NCBI GenBank assembly: GCA_004794785.1
Contig: SJOL01007141.1
Coordinates: 611,316 to 675,315 of the forward strand
Reading direction: 5' to 3'
DNA length: 64,000 nt
Origin: Opisthorchis felineus
Lineage: Eukaryota; Platyhelminthes; Trematoda; Opisthorchiida; Opisthorchiidae
How positions within the stretch are numbered: the stretch's first letter is position 1; each line of letters begins with the position of its first letter. The notes below the pieces were generated by a model. The model worked only from the letters and a program-made list of their open reading frames with translations. It ran no database searches and was not told the origin of the DNA. Positions 1 to 11,426 of this stretch are shown here, piece after piece. The position numbers and the translations under genes are program-made.

Positions 1-627
1 GCTCGACTGTACCACTGATTTATTGAAAGTAACACGATATAACTCTTGATTGGGCATCTGCGCATTCACGTCTCTTCAGTTATCCGCGAGGTTTACGTTG
101 TTCACCTCGGAAGAAGCAGTTATAGAGCCCTTTGTGACTTTTCAACAAAGTTCGAGCTCATTCACTGAAAGCGCGCATAAGATAATTTACTCCATGGGTA
201 ACAACACTGGTGATACTCACGTTTATTGAGGCATACAACGGTCAAACTGTAAAGGCATGGTAATACATGAGAAAGAACTGTTTCACCGAGTACGAGTTTA
301 CACCATCGGTAGTCCTCGACCATCGCAGAATGAAGTTACAAAACATTTGGTTGAGAACAAGTAACCACAGAAAAATCTACTCACAATCTGATGAACTGCT
401 CATATAAGTAACAGTTGGACTGGAATGTTGCTGGGAGTCTGTGGAACATAGCAACACCGAACCCCTTGCTTCTCATTCCCATAAGTTTGTGAACTTAATA
501 ATCCGGCTACAAATCGAGTGTCCTCACGATGAACTCGGAGCCTATAACTACCAGAGATCAAAGTGGCACGAACCGAGTATCGAACATGTAAAATCATTCA
601 AAAATCGTTCAACTGTAACACCATTTC

Positions 628-765
628 GGTACCTAGCTGCTATGTGACCTGCAGGAAGCACGTGGGCTGAGATTCCGCCAGGTGGCCCAAGTCTAGACAG
701 CAGCAGTCTAGATTCCGTGGTTGGTTTTGAACCACGGAGCTTCCGGTCAGTACTTTTGTGCCTCG
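628..765 (-). mobile_element. SINE family A relic
   Basis: Minus orientation and degenerate: ACTGACCGGAAGCTCCGTGG, GGTTCAAAACC, and a body with a shortened CTAGACTTGGGCCACCTGGC. No intact pol III box. Confidence 0.6.
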
Positions 766-2477
766 AACATGTGGCCTATCAGGATACCGTACGCAAAGCT
801 TGTTAATGAAAAAAAGCTGGTAGCTGGTTGACATGGGCACTTAGTTCGAAACCAGCCCAACAGCCAATCGGACATACGAGTGCACTCAAATCCATAGACT
901 CTCCAGCGCCAAAAAGACCTGGGTTTCATCTCCACTTGACTCCGAGTCAGACAGAACCTACTGCACCATGCATCATATAAATGGCAGGCCTTGCAACACA
1001 CTTACAAAAGAGTTATATTCAGGATATGTGTGAATCGTCTGTGGAGTTGATCGTCTCTCGTGATAAAAAAATTAGACACTCAGCTCAGGCGATAACATGG
1101 TCACGTTCCATCCAAAAATTCCAAATCTCGACTATCAGCTGACAAACACCAAGTGGTTCAAAGCCACAGAGGATTGTCTAAAATTCAGATGCTTTCGTGC
1201 ATAGGGTACATTGCATGTAGCCTTAGGGCAGAATTTATGCATAAGTATTTCCAAGTTGTGCGCAATAATGGAAAACTAGAAAACAGAACAGTTCTTTTTA
1301 AGATGGTGGCTTATATGGATATCATTAAATCTGTCCTGATGGTGGACGACCTGACCGCTAGCTTGCTTACTTGCAAGGAGGCGTCCACGACTTTGTAAAA
1401 ATCTATCAACAAACCCACCAGTGAGTTTCACTAGCTCAAGTTCCTTCTAGACTTCATGTGGAAGAAATGCTGAAGGAAATTCAAGCATGAACGCAATGAA
1501 GCACTGTAATGTCCTTCTATGGTAGTCGATGAAGGGACCAATGAGAAATAACGGCCCCAGAACGTGTACAGGCTGTGGATGGGCTAACCAATTAGGTGTA
1601 TCTTGATATAAGTAGCACGTTCACTGTCCTCATTCTTCAATTTTGTCACAGGAACAGTAAGCCAATATTTCTGGGGCAAATTTATCCCGAGCGATGGACA
1701 ATTTTGCAAGAACCAATCACAAAAGGGTTTCTGTAGGAGGTAGCCTTTGTTCGGAGAGGGAATCAAGGTAGTCTCTTAAAAGGAAATCATACATCATGGT
1801 TCCGAAATTGTCAGTGTCCAGAAGAAAAATACACATTAGCTGCCATAAAAAAGTATCAGTGCTGAGAAGCTATTGACTTAGTTAAGTGGGAAGCCACAAA
1901 TCTCGGAGAAACATGCATGTTGTTGGTAGGACACCGTTAATAGTCACGTAAGTTCTTCCATGAAAAACATCCAGAACCTGCTCTCTCTGCTGTCACTCAC
2001 AAAGGATTCAAACGTAGTGACAACTGCATTTTGCTGGAAGCACGCTGCTTTTAGGGTGATCACACAGGTGATAACACAGAGCAAACGTTGATAAAAAGCT
2101 ATTTACTTAAGCGAATGCCTCCGGCCGAATTGGCTTGCATGAACTTAACAGGTTATTTGGTGTACTGGGCACAGTATCACCCCTCTGTCAGGACCCCACA
2201 AAAAGCAGGCAACCTGAACGTCATAGAGTGGTGATCGCAGCTGTGAAAGAGAATTTTAAATTTAAACCACCTTCAGGAGCGTCTTACACAAAAATCAGTC
2301 TGTACAGTGTCAGGCGTTTTCATCATTACCCAACCTTGTAAAACCAATTCCTTTCCTACTGACAACTTACTAGCCACAAATTTCACTCTATGCTTAAAAA
2401 AACACGTTACCATACTAGCGACATCAAAACACCTGAAACTAGCAATGAAACGTGAGATGCAGTGAGCTTAAAAGTGT

Positions 2478-2751
2478 CATGAATATTAGCGAAATGCGCT
2501 CGTTTGCAAACAAATTTGGTTTTGCGGGAGACTCACCTGGAACCCAGCTGAATTTCTCGTTTATTATGTTTTCGAGCAATTGAATGTGCTGCACCAGGCC
2601 GCCTCATGTTTCAGTTGGTACAATATTAGAGATATCGCGATACATGTATGGGACTTAGGAACATCATAAACGAGAGATTCAGCTGGGTTACAGGTGAGTC
2701 TCCCGCAAAACCAAATTTGTTTGCAAATGAGTGCATTTCGCTAATTTCATG
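2478..2751. repeat. Family F fold-back: 91-bp inverted arms
   Basis: Left arm 2478-2568 and right arm 2662-2751 are almost perfect reverse complements around a 93-bp centre. Both arms carry GCGGGAGACTCACCTG and AACCCAGCTGAAT. The centre holds GCCGCCTCATGTTTCAGTTG, a block also found in other family F copies, so the fold-back is part of the family rather than a chance event. Confidence 0.85.
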
Positions 2752-2890
2752 CAGTTTGGGTTCAAGTAGAACATAAGGATGACGGAAACTCGGGGACTGC
2801 GCCTACCTGATGAGCCCCAACAAGGGCGAAACCGGTCGTGGGCTGTCGGACAATTTTAGCGACCTTATGAGTAGTGTATTACGTCCACGT
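2752..2890 (+). repeat. Family F, distal part
   Basis: Continues from the fold-back with GGGTTCAAGTAGAACATAAG, AACTCGGGGACTGCGCC, GATGAGCCCCAACAAGGGCG, AAACCGGTCGTGGGCTGTCG and ends CTTATGAGTAGTGTATTACG. These blocks define the family across the window. Confidence 0.75.
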
Positions 2891-2924
2891 TATGAATATT
2901 ATTCACCGGCTACAACAAAAATCG

Positions 2925-3068
2925 TGAAATTCACATTCACATCACTGTCACTTGCACAGTCCTATTCCTGTCTTTGGGTAATTATTCTGGTTAGTCCATA
3001 CCAAAAGGGAGTATCACTGCACTCGAGTTTCGCCCTTATTAGAACTCATCAGACTCAGTGGTTGTTTA
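2925..3068 (-). mobile_element. SINE family C 3' fragment
   Basis: Minus orientation: GATGAGTTCTAATAAGGGCG, CAGTGATACTCCCTTTTGG, GACTGTGCAAGTGACAGTG. The tRNA head is absent. It sits between two oppositely oriented family F repeats. Confidence 0.55.
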
Positions 3069-3391
3069 GGCAAAACCTGACAGAATATAACCATTTTGCG
3101 ATTCTTGATGTTCATCAGTGAGCGTCCTCTTTCGAAATAAGCCTTGATCCAAGCATCGCTTCTAAAGACCAGCCGGTTTTTTCACACACACAACACGAAA
3201 CATTTTAAATCCAGAAGGCAATAACTTGAGAGAAACAAGACCAGCGTAAGTGTTTGTCACTTTATTCCGTGAATCTGGCCTTAATTTCTTCACTCCAGAT
3301 TAAGACAGACCAGGTTTCTCTAGAGCAATCAACCTGATACGAAAAATGTGCTTCGCCAAACGGCGGAATAAAACTGACATTTTATAGCAGT

Positions 3392-3540
3392 AACTCATTA
3401 CTCGTAAGGTCGCTGAAAACCCTTCGACAGCCCACTATCGGTTTTGCCGTTCTTGGGGCTCATCACGTAGCGCAGTCCCCGAGTTTCTCCCAAACTTATG
3501 TTCGACCTGAACCCAAATTGCACGAGTAAGAACATCACAA
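3392..3540 (-). repeat. Family F, distal part, inverted
   Basis: Minus orientation of the same distal part: CATTACTCGTAAGGTCGCTG, CGACAGCCCACTATCGG, GGGGCTCATCACGTAGCGC. With the copy at 2752-2890 it forms a large imperfect inverted repeat around a SINE-C fragment. Confidence 0.7.
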
Positions 3541-4294
3541 AAATGAAAGATTCATGTGGGCCTCCCGTGAAAACCAAATTAGTGTGTAATTTTGTTGTGC
3601 TAATCTATGGTGGTTTTGCAAGCTGCACTTCTGACTTGTTTGTTCCGAAAGGTCACAGCCAGGGTGGGACAGAGGACTTGCTAGATGACATATGTTGGCT
3701 ATAGCACATTATGCAATGCAGATGGACCAGAAAGCAACGAAATAAAGACTCGTCAGACTCCAGCAAGACGGTTTTTGCCTCCGGTTGAACGTGTACATGA
3801 TCTGCATCCAATGGTTTGTACAAGTTTGTTAGAAAAACATCCAAATATTTAGTCTACCACAGCAAGGGTACACCGGGAAGGCAGAGGAGAGGTTCGTTTA
3901 CTCAGAATTTACATGTGCAAAGATTTTTCCTGGGAAATTTTCCAAGAGATGAGGAGTGATTTGGCGTGGAAAGTACATGAAGCGGATGTAGGAGTCAGAC
4001 TTATTGTCTTAACGAAGTAGCAAACGTAAGCAGGAAGGTTTTGTCCACCCCATTGACCTTACGCATCCAACCTTAAGGAAATTTCATCATGTAAACCCTC
4101 AATAAATATCCTGTCTTGAAAAAAGTTCCCGAGCTTTTGACTTCAGGGTTTAATGTACTGGCATTATTGAGAAGCTGCCACCGTTCAGTGTTACTACATA
4201 TCTATTGAGGTGGCTTCAATCTGACGAGGAAGACCTTTGCTAATAATCGTTACTGTTGTCACGTTATGCAGTGAGAACAACATGGTTGCGGGAT

Positions 4295-4375
4295 AAATTC
4301 ATGCTGTGTGCTCTTTCCCGATATAAGACTTGTAAAACAGTATACGATACAAAATACAGTAGATTTATGTAATTC
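4295..4375 (-). mobile_element. Isolated Penelope-like terminal fragment
   Basis: In minus sense this contains ATACTGTTTTACAAG and GGGAAAGAGCACAC, resembling the terminal region near 6760-6815 and 20950-21010 but in opposite orientation to the coding fragment that follows at 4825. It may be an inverted terminal piece, as these elements often carry. Confidence 0.35.
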
Positions 4376-4824
4376 TACAACAACGTGACCAATCAATAAA
4401 CCAAGGTTTATCCTTAGGACATTCTGATCGCAATGAACAGGCTTAAAACGGTTAATCAGAGGAATACAGTGCCTTAAGGCGGAAACGCCTCACTTGGCAC
4501 ATGGTTGCTGACAAATTGCCATGGGAAAGTATCGCACAGCTTTTTATGGAGAGTGCATTTCAAGCAGTCATTTTTCACAAAGTTTCCACAAGCTTCTTTG
4601 GCCTACTAAGAAAACCTGAACTACCTGTGTCTGCCTCAGATCGATGCCCTGAAAGCCAGACTTATTAGACAGGTTAATACGCAGGACCAGTTTTGCCAAT
4701 TCTTACTAACCTGTCAGTTGTATTCCACACTAAATTCATCATCGTATAGTAAACCACACACTGATAAGATGGTAACAAAAATTTCGGAAGACTCTGCAGA
4801 AGGTTGAACTCGTGAGACTGGGGA

Positions 4825-6540
4825 ATGTATGTGAAAAACTCTTTGGATGCTAACCCAAGTAGGCATCAGCTAGAATCTCCGTCATTAGGAATTAAACTTC
4901 CATCTAGAAAAACTGGCAGCATCTCAATTGAAGCAGAACTTGAACACTTGTTTGATCAACTCAAGGAAGTTCAGCCCACATCTCCTGAAGACGAAAAGTG
5001 TCTCAAAATGAACTTGATAGGTATCTGTGCACCTTCCCAATGTACCAAATATCTTCTGTATAAAAAGAATACATAAAAGCTTTACAGAAACTAAAAGGAA
5101 ACCGCAATACCACTATACTGAAGCCACATGGGGAAACCGGCGCCATTCACCTAAACTAACGGGTGACCAAAATGAGAACAGTTTTAACCGATGAACAAAC
5201 AGATAAGGTGATATTAGAAGAAACAAATTACTAGTGAATTATAGTCTTTTATTTCATGTCTTCACGTCTCAGACTGAGTTCGATGTGGTGAAACCGGTCG
5301 GTACTCATGTGCCTCAGCTTTATAAAGTATCAAATGCTCACATCTGGTGTACCCATTTGCACAAATTTAGGTATCAGTGGTTCATCTTGTCACTAACTAG
5401 CTAAAGAGTTGGCGGATATTCTTAGACCCACCCTCAAATCAAGCTTTAAAATACTGCTTGGAAGCACGTATGAACTTGACCCTATCTAGAACATGTTGAT
5501 ATCTCTTAAAAAATCATTTATTCGTTTGATGTGCAATCACTGTTCACCAACAACCCCTTATTGAAACTGTGGGTTTTTTGGCGATCATCTTGAATCTCAC
5601 GCATGTCTCGGCAGACTTTCCAGTCTCAATCTTGAAGACTTTGTTTCACTATGTGTTAAGGATGTAAGGTTTTTTTTCCAAGGAACCAACTATAAGCAAG
5701 TTGATGGTCGCCATGAGGAACTCTGTGGGAGGGACCCTAGGTGACATTTTAATGGCCGAATTCGGGCAGTCAGCAGGGGACAAAAAAAGCGAGGAAACCT
5801 GAATAAAAGGTACTTAGGTGATATTTCGCTCATCACAAACATTGAAAGAGAGGCCACTCTCTGTTTTCAGTGCTCTCCACCAGAACCCTTCATTCAACTG
5901 CGAATTCGAGCAGGACACGTTTTGATCACCAGAAATCCCGACGATACTATGTCTCGCTGCGTAAATCGGATACCAACATCTAAACTGTACGAGTTTCTGT
6001 CCGCTACGGGGTACAAACGTATGTTAGTACTGACTTTATTCCATGGGGCTAGACAAATTTTCACCTCGGATACACTCAACGGGGAAAATGAAATGTTGAA
6101 AGATGTTCTGCGGCCAAATAACTATCCTGACCAGTTCATCTAGAAGCACTTCGATTAGAGTGATAATCCGAACGTGGCACTCAAAGTACCGAAAAAGGGC
6201 ATTTAGTTTGATGTTCCTTAGGCTAATGATCATGCTTTCGGCCCATTTAGGCGGACACTAAACGTATTCCTGCACCGGACTAACAATGCAGCAGAGTTGT
6301 GTGTGAAAGCATATACACGGTCTATGTTAGTTCCACCTATAAAAATGCCGACCTCTGTTTTATCTACAACTTGTTGCATTAGGCATTTCAGCTGCAGTTT
6401 CGGCGATAAGTATATCCGCAAAACTGAGAGAAAGCTTGGAAAGTGAGTAAAGGTACATGTGCCCAAAAAACTACGTATCGCGTCACCCGACTCTAACCCA
6501 ACACCGATCGAATCCAAGGTCATATCGATGATCGCTCGGC
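4825..6540 (+). mobile_element. Decayed Penelope-like element (RT to GIY-YIG)
   Basis: Pieces in three frames read in order: LKGNRNTTILKP (N-terminal region), PVGTHVPQLYK (about 5300-5335), LFTNNPL/PLIETVGFL (about 5540-5580), RFFFQGTNYKQVDG (about 5665-5710), RYLGDISLITN (about 5808-5845), CEFEQ and TGYKRMLVLTLFHGAR (about 6005-6055), EMLKDVLRPNNYPDQFI (6088-6141), then a GIY-YIG-like DKYI region near 6400. That is the Penelope-like order RT then C-terminal nuclease. Many frameshifts and stops; the RT motif C Asp pair is degenerate (LGD). The gene is dead. Confidence 0.7.
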
Positions 6541-6835
6541 ATCTAATTTGTACAGGTCAGAGAGTTGAACTCAGATCATTGTTCCAGGTCTTAGCATGAA
6601 GCAGGCTTACACAAGAGTTGGGGTTTTTTGTGGTCATATTGAGTAACCTTTTTAAGCCCCTCTTCTGCATTCAGAAAGATCTGAAGGTCAAGCTGGGCCT
6701 GCCTTGGTTTTATTGATAATTCACGTTGTTTTAGAAGTATACATATGTTGTCAACTGCACCATGCTATGTATCATACGATGTTTTGCACGTTTTGCGGTG
6801 GAAGAGTGTACGAAACCAATTCCTCCCGGAAGCCT
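6541..6835 (+). mobile_element. Probable 3' region of the Penelope-like element
   Basis: The end of this stretch (TTTTGCGGTGG, AGAGTGTACGA at 6788-6815) reappears inverted at about 20955-21005 next to the second Penelope-like copy. The two are therefore homologous 3' non-coding regions. No coding capacity. Confidence 0.5.
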
Positions 6836-9514
6836 ACAGTTCTCACCGTCTTATGCAAATTGATCAGGGGATCACTGTGAACAAAAACTAAATTTTCTTA
6901 GTCTTGCACAGTTTTGGACTTCCTTAAACCTCAGGCAAGCAATACACTGAGGAAAAAACAGTTTAACTACTTCTCGATGGCATTTCCCATAAAGATGAAG
7001 CACTTGACATGTGATCTGAAGGTTGGAAAACATACTAACCATGCTGACAGAAGCACACGACTGGACTACAGCAACTGGAATGCAGAGTTTAAAGTTGGCA
7101 AACTGATCACGCGATTCACCAGTAGAAACACAGTACCCCATGTATGGTGATCTTCGAATAGCTTCGCCTATGTTAAGGTCGTGTATAGTTACATAACTCG
7201 CTCTCTCTTTTTCCGACCAAATTAGGATGCGTTTCCATCGAGGGACGTAGTCTGTTCACGCTTACCTAACGCATCGTTGTGCTCAACGACTGTCCGCCTA
7301 TATGCATATACATGTCCCCAAGATTTGCATTTCTCGGTAGTAGACGGTTTCAGGATTTGTGGAATCCGTGGTCTGCGCAGTTATTCTGTGTTTTTCCCCC
7401 AAGCGGAACGAGGGTGTAATGACTCGAGCTTCGGTCTAACTAGGGCTCATCAGCAGTGCACACACACACATCCTAGAACAGATGGAATTATCCACAAACG
7501 ACCACAAAGGTCTAAGTTTTATCAGTCAATTCATAAAGACTGAATAATCCCCTTGATGTGCAGCAAAACACAATTTACTTCACATCTTCCTCATTAAATG
7601 CACTTTTTTTATTCCTGTATCATGACGTAGTCCCCTATCAAAGATGATCACATCTACAGGATACTGCCATTGATTGTTCTACAATCGTAATCAGTCAATC
7701 AGGTGCTTGCTTGTTGAATGGCATCATGTGAACTCTGTTGATAAATCTGCCTCCCGCCTCGTTTAGGTCTCTGAAACCCACTGACCGATTAGCTTGATGG
7801 TTATAACTATGGTTTTAATCTATTCAGCGATTGCGGAAGTCTCACCACAGGTGCATTTTGTATACGTCTTTCCTGGAGAACACACTAGCTCCTAAATGAA
7901 AACAGCCGCTGAGACAGTAAGGGAAGAAGTTGTACCAAGGACTTACACCAACACTAAAGTGACGACGCGGTCACTAAAGGTTAAAGATTCCATCACAATA
8001 ATAATACCTTCGAAATCTTATGAGTGAGGTCATACTTCTCATGTGGACAGGTTTAAAACAGGTGTACAAGATTTCATCCCTATCCGATGCGATCTGCTGA
8101 CGCGATTGCTCAACGAAAAACTTTCTGAACACAAAACGCTTTCGCACCTAACTTGTAAATATGTGTTATTTCACAGGGAATTTCAAGCTCTTTGTAAGTA
8201 TTCTGATGATCATGCCTTACTTTGAAGTGTAATTGTAACAGTCACCGTTGAAAACAGTGAAGACTCTGATTTTTCAACCACAATCTACTGGATTATTGAA
8301 TTGTTTTTACCTAGTTATATACGAGACGACTCTCACAATCCCAGGTACTGAGTAAAGAAGGGTAAAAGGATTTAAAGACCACCCACCCTCAGCAACAAAC
8401 TGAATTTTTCCATATTTGCCAGGCGTAAAACATGCAACCGAAACGCAGTGGATGAAAATACGATCGATCAGCTGCAACCATTTATGCTGGCCTCAGTGGG
8501 GAGTACCAGCAAATTTAAGTGTTGGTCTGTCCTTGCTGGCTGTGCTCTACCCTTGGGCCAACAATAGCATATGTCAAATGCAGATACCACAGAAGCACCG
8601 TTACATGGTTTGGAATGAGCCCCGGTAACCGTCATCTTCTTGGTTGGAGTGAGTAGAGAATGTGGTGTGCTACGCGCGATCTGTGGTGTAAGATCATGTG
8701 ATCAGTGTTCGGTTACAGTTCACATAATCATAAGTGCACAGGAGATGAGGCTGCTCAAGAAAACGATGTCAAAACATGGCATCTTTTGGCTGCAAATACC
8801 GCTGACCATGTGTGACATATTCTGCTCCACAGCGGGGCCGATGGTTTGCGAAAATTCTAGAGTAACTTGAAGGGCCACATGTTATGCACAACTGATCAGA
8901 ATTAGAGTTGGAAAATTTTTCAAACTTTTCTAAAGCCCTATCCGTTGACTTTTTTGACTTACTGAAAGAGATAGTCAAATTGACGGATTGGTCTGTCTTC
9001 CAGACTTGGGAGCACTACTCAAAAGAGAGTGAACAAGAGGCAAGTCAAATTTTGTTTTGTGGACAACTGATAACTTCAGCTGTAGAAAGATCACCCAGAA
9101 AAACCTACCACTATTGGTTTCCTGCGCTATGTGTTCCCCTTGGAATAGTCCAGTCGAAGTTGGGTTTTTTCTGAGCGCTACTCATCACTGAGTGTGGTCT
9201 CTCAAGAGGAAGAAATCTATGCCTGAAGAGAGGTACAGCCTAAACCGAATCGGACAAAAGCTCTAGTTAAAAAGTTCCCCGTCAATGGTCCCACTACGAT
9301 GTCGCAATGGCCTCCCTCCGGGTAAAATACGTGAAAATTGTTCACTTGATTTGGTGTACATATTCCAAAAAAAGTCGGCTAATTTGCTTAGAACTTATCC
9401 TGAAGAAGACTCATGTACGCTAGTAGAAAGCAGTCTTCCTTGAGCAATCTGAAGACTTGCAGTAATTCAGCATAAACATAATTCCTACATACCGTGCAAA
9501 CCGAGACACGAAGC

Positions 9515-9745
9515 GGCTTTTGTGAAGTACATTCAGTTGAAGAACATCATAGACGAGAAGCTCAACTGGGTTTCAATCGAATCCCCCGTTAAATCCGAAT
9601 TAGTGTGCAAATGAGTGTAGTTCGTGAATTGCGTGTAATCTGGGTTCACGTGGAACATGAGGTTGACCAATAACCGAAGACTATGCCTATCTGATGAACC
9701 CCGAAGAGGGCGAAACTGGTCGTGGGCTGTTGGGGAAGTGAGGAG
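9515..9745 (+). repeat. Family F copy
   Basis: Plus orientation, arm followed by distal part: AAGAACATCATAGACGAGAA, CAACTGGGTTTC, then GTTCACGTGGAACATGAGG and GGGCGAAACTGGTCGTGGGC. Confidence 0.65.
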
Positions 9746-10214
9746 CATTCCGTCAGGAAAACTTCGAAGCAAAATGTTCATTACTCCCTTCAAGATCAGT
9801 GAACAAAACAACACCAAGATAATCCAACCTGAAAAAAAGTTGACCTAGTTCTGTACGTAATCATGTTCAAGTGCTTTTTTCCTGGAGTTTCGCGAAGCAA
9901 GAATCACAATTCTGATCTAGCGACTTCAACACCTGACCAACAGTGTTGATTAGCCAGTTTGATAAGTCGCAAAATGAAAAATTTCAGCGCAGTTTGAATT
10001 CCTGGACCATGAGTTACAACTAATCAAACGATGGGTGATAGAAACCCATGCAATCCTGTTTAGTTTTACCGCTATGATGTTTCAACAAATTTCACTCTTT
10101 TTCTCACTTAGCACGGCAGCTCGGTGATATTTTACTCTGTATGGTGCAAAATTAAAATGAACCGTTGATTGGTCAGATGTAAAGCCGCAAACCTGAGAGT
10201 TAATTTAATATAAT

Positions 10215-10490
10215 GTTGATGAAGACCCTTCGACAACCCACGACCGGTTTCGCCATCAGATAGGCGCAGTATCCGAGTTTCCATAAATCTTATGTTCTAC
10301 TTGAAACCTTATGAGTGATTTCCCTGACGAAAGTATGTTGTACTATCTCGAATAACGCACCAAGTGAAAGATGAGGCGGCTTTGTGCAGCACATTCGGCG
10401 GGAGAGTATCATATTCGAGAGATTCAGCTTGGATTCATTCGAGTCTCCTGCCAAAACCAAGTTGTTGTGCGAATAAGTGATTTGTTCACT
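10215..10490. repeat. Family F copies in opposite orientation
   Basis: 10215-10330 is the distal part in minus sense (CTTCGACAACCCACGACCGG). 10370-10490 is the arm in plus sense (GATGAGGCGGCTTTGTGC, GAGAGATTCAGCTTGGATTC). They form another fold-back arrangement. Confidence 0.6.
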
Positions 10491-10846
10491 GACCACAGCA
10501 GTTTTGTTAAAAACGCAAGAAATATCTCGTTGCTCATTGGTTATGATGTCAGCATATACTGGCTCCCACGTCTCCAACTTTTCATTTTCATTACGTTAGC
10601 GAACCTATCAGTTAAAAACCTCTGGTGTTCCCTCACCTACATCGAAAATCAAAGATTTTGGCTATCTTAAGAACATAAAGCTTCACCCCGTCACATAAGA
10701 GTCAGCTATCGATACTTCAGACGGAGATCTGGTGGAACACACTGGAGATCAAGTGTTACTTTCGGGAACGTCTGCGGTAACCCACTTGGTTGGCCACATC
10801 CCAACCTCTCCCTGAGTGCGTTCGGTGTTTCCTTATGTAGGAACTA

Positions 10847-10890
10847 ATGTTACTTCCATGTTACTTCCAAGTTACTTCCAAGTTACTTCC
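10847..10890 (+). repeat. 11-bp tandem repeat, four units
   Basis: Four copies of an 11-mer, ATGTTACTTCC twice then AAGTTACTTCC twice. Perfect apart from one or two positions. No known function. Confidence 0.9.
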
Positions 10891-11300
10891 TCTCATTGGA
10901 AGTATTTTACCACTAAGGCAATGGCATCACTGTATGGTGCGTTGTTCCAAGGTTATGGTTCATGTTACAGCTGTTTTTCAACAAGCAGCTATAAGAAGGC
11001 CACACACATCTACGAAAGGCCTGAAGAAGACATCCTGCAAGTCCCTTTGGGGTTCACATATTGTACATTCTTTTGAATCTAGGGTTCAGCATCTTCATTC
11101 ATTCCGGCCATAGTGTGTTGTCATCCACACAATCGAAGTCAACTGGTCCCTTGTGGAAAACATTCTTGTTGTTCAAGGTGTTTTATGGGGAAATAACTGA
11201 CACTCTGAACTGAAGGGCGTCATACATGAACATCTACCTCGTCGTCAAGTAGGACAAAGCTAAAGAAAGGCGGGTTTTGGTTGGTAAACTTAACACCTAC

Positions 11301-11426
11301 CCTGATATTTGATGTCGGTCCGAACATCCTTCTTAGCCAATCAGCAAGATGAACTCCAGAGCGTAGAACGATCACCAGCTCTTCCGGTCTTCTGGGCAAC
11401 TGACAGTTTAATCCGGTCTCCAAAAT
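11301..11426 (-). CDS. LRCH: LRCH exon 13 (first half of CH domain)
   Basis: Residues 796-837, 42 codons, after a 98-nt intron. The segment [11 protein letters not shown]...[20 protein letters not shown]...PTSNIR aligns with the start of LRCH CH domains (IExxLxxxLPxxLxxALxDGVVLCHLxNxxxPxSxxxIHV), keeping Leu, Pro, the Gly-Val pair and the Pro-Ser near the end. The usual Cys-His of the LCHL motif is replaced by Ala-Asp. The donor is AGG|GTAGGT, phase 0. If unspliced, the frame continues to a stop at 11220. The exon for the second half of the CH domain was not found downstream. Confidence 0.68.

Larger units (their letters stand above)
1..11300. other. 3' side of the LRCH gene: repeats, no identified exon
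   Basis: The final LRCH exon(s) should lie here or beyond the left edge. I searched the minus strand for a segment encoding the KxxxNVxxFLxAC part of the CH domain with a phase-0 acceptor and found none. The stretch contains a decayed Penelope-like element, family F and SINE relics, and open stretches (6.9-9.5 kb, 7.5-9.3 kb in particular) in which I recognise nothing. An AATAAA in minus sense occurs near position 25-30 and has no assigned exon. Confidence 0.45.

Noticed and set aside
1153..1400. BEL/Pao-type reverse transcriptase fragment (KSVLMVDDLTASLL)
   Set aside because: The VDD-like phrase is suggestive, but the flanking motifs are unreadable through many stops; not enough to call an element.
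8908..9174. An 88-codon frame (MENFSNFSKALSVDFFDLLK...)
   Set aside because: Looks protein-like but has no recognisable family, splice context or partner frames; left unassigned.
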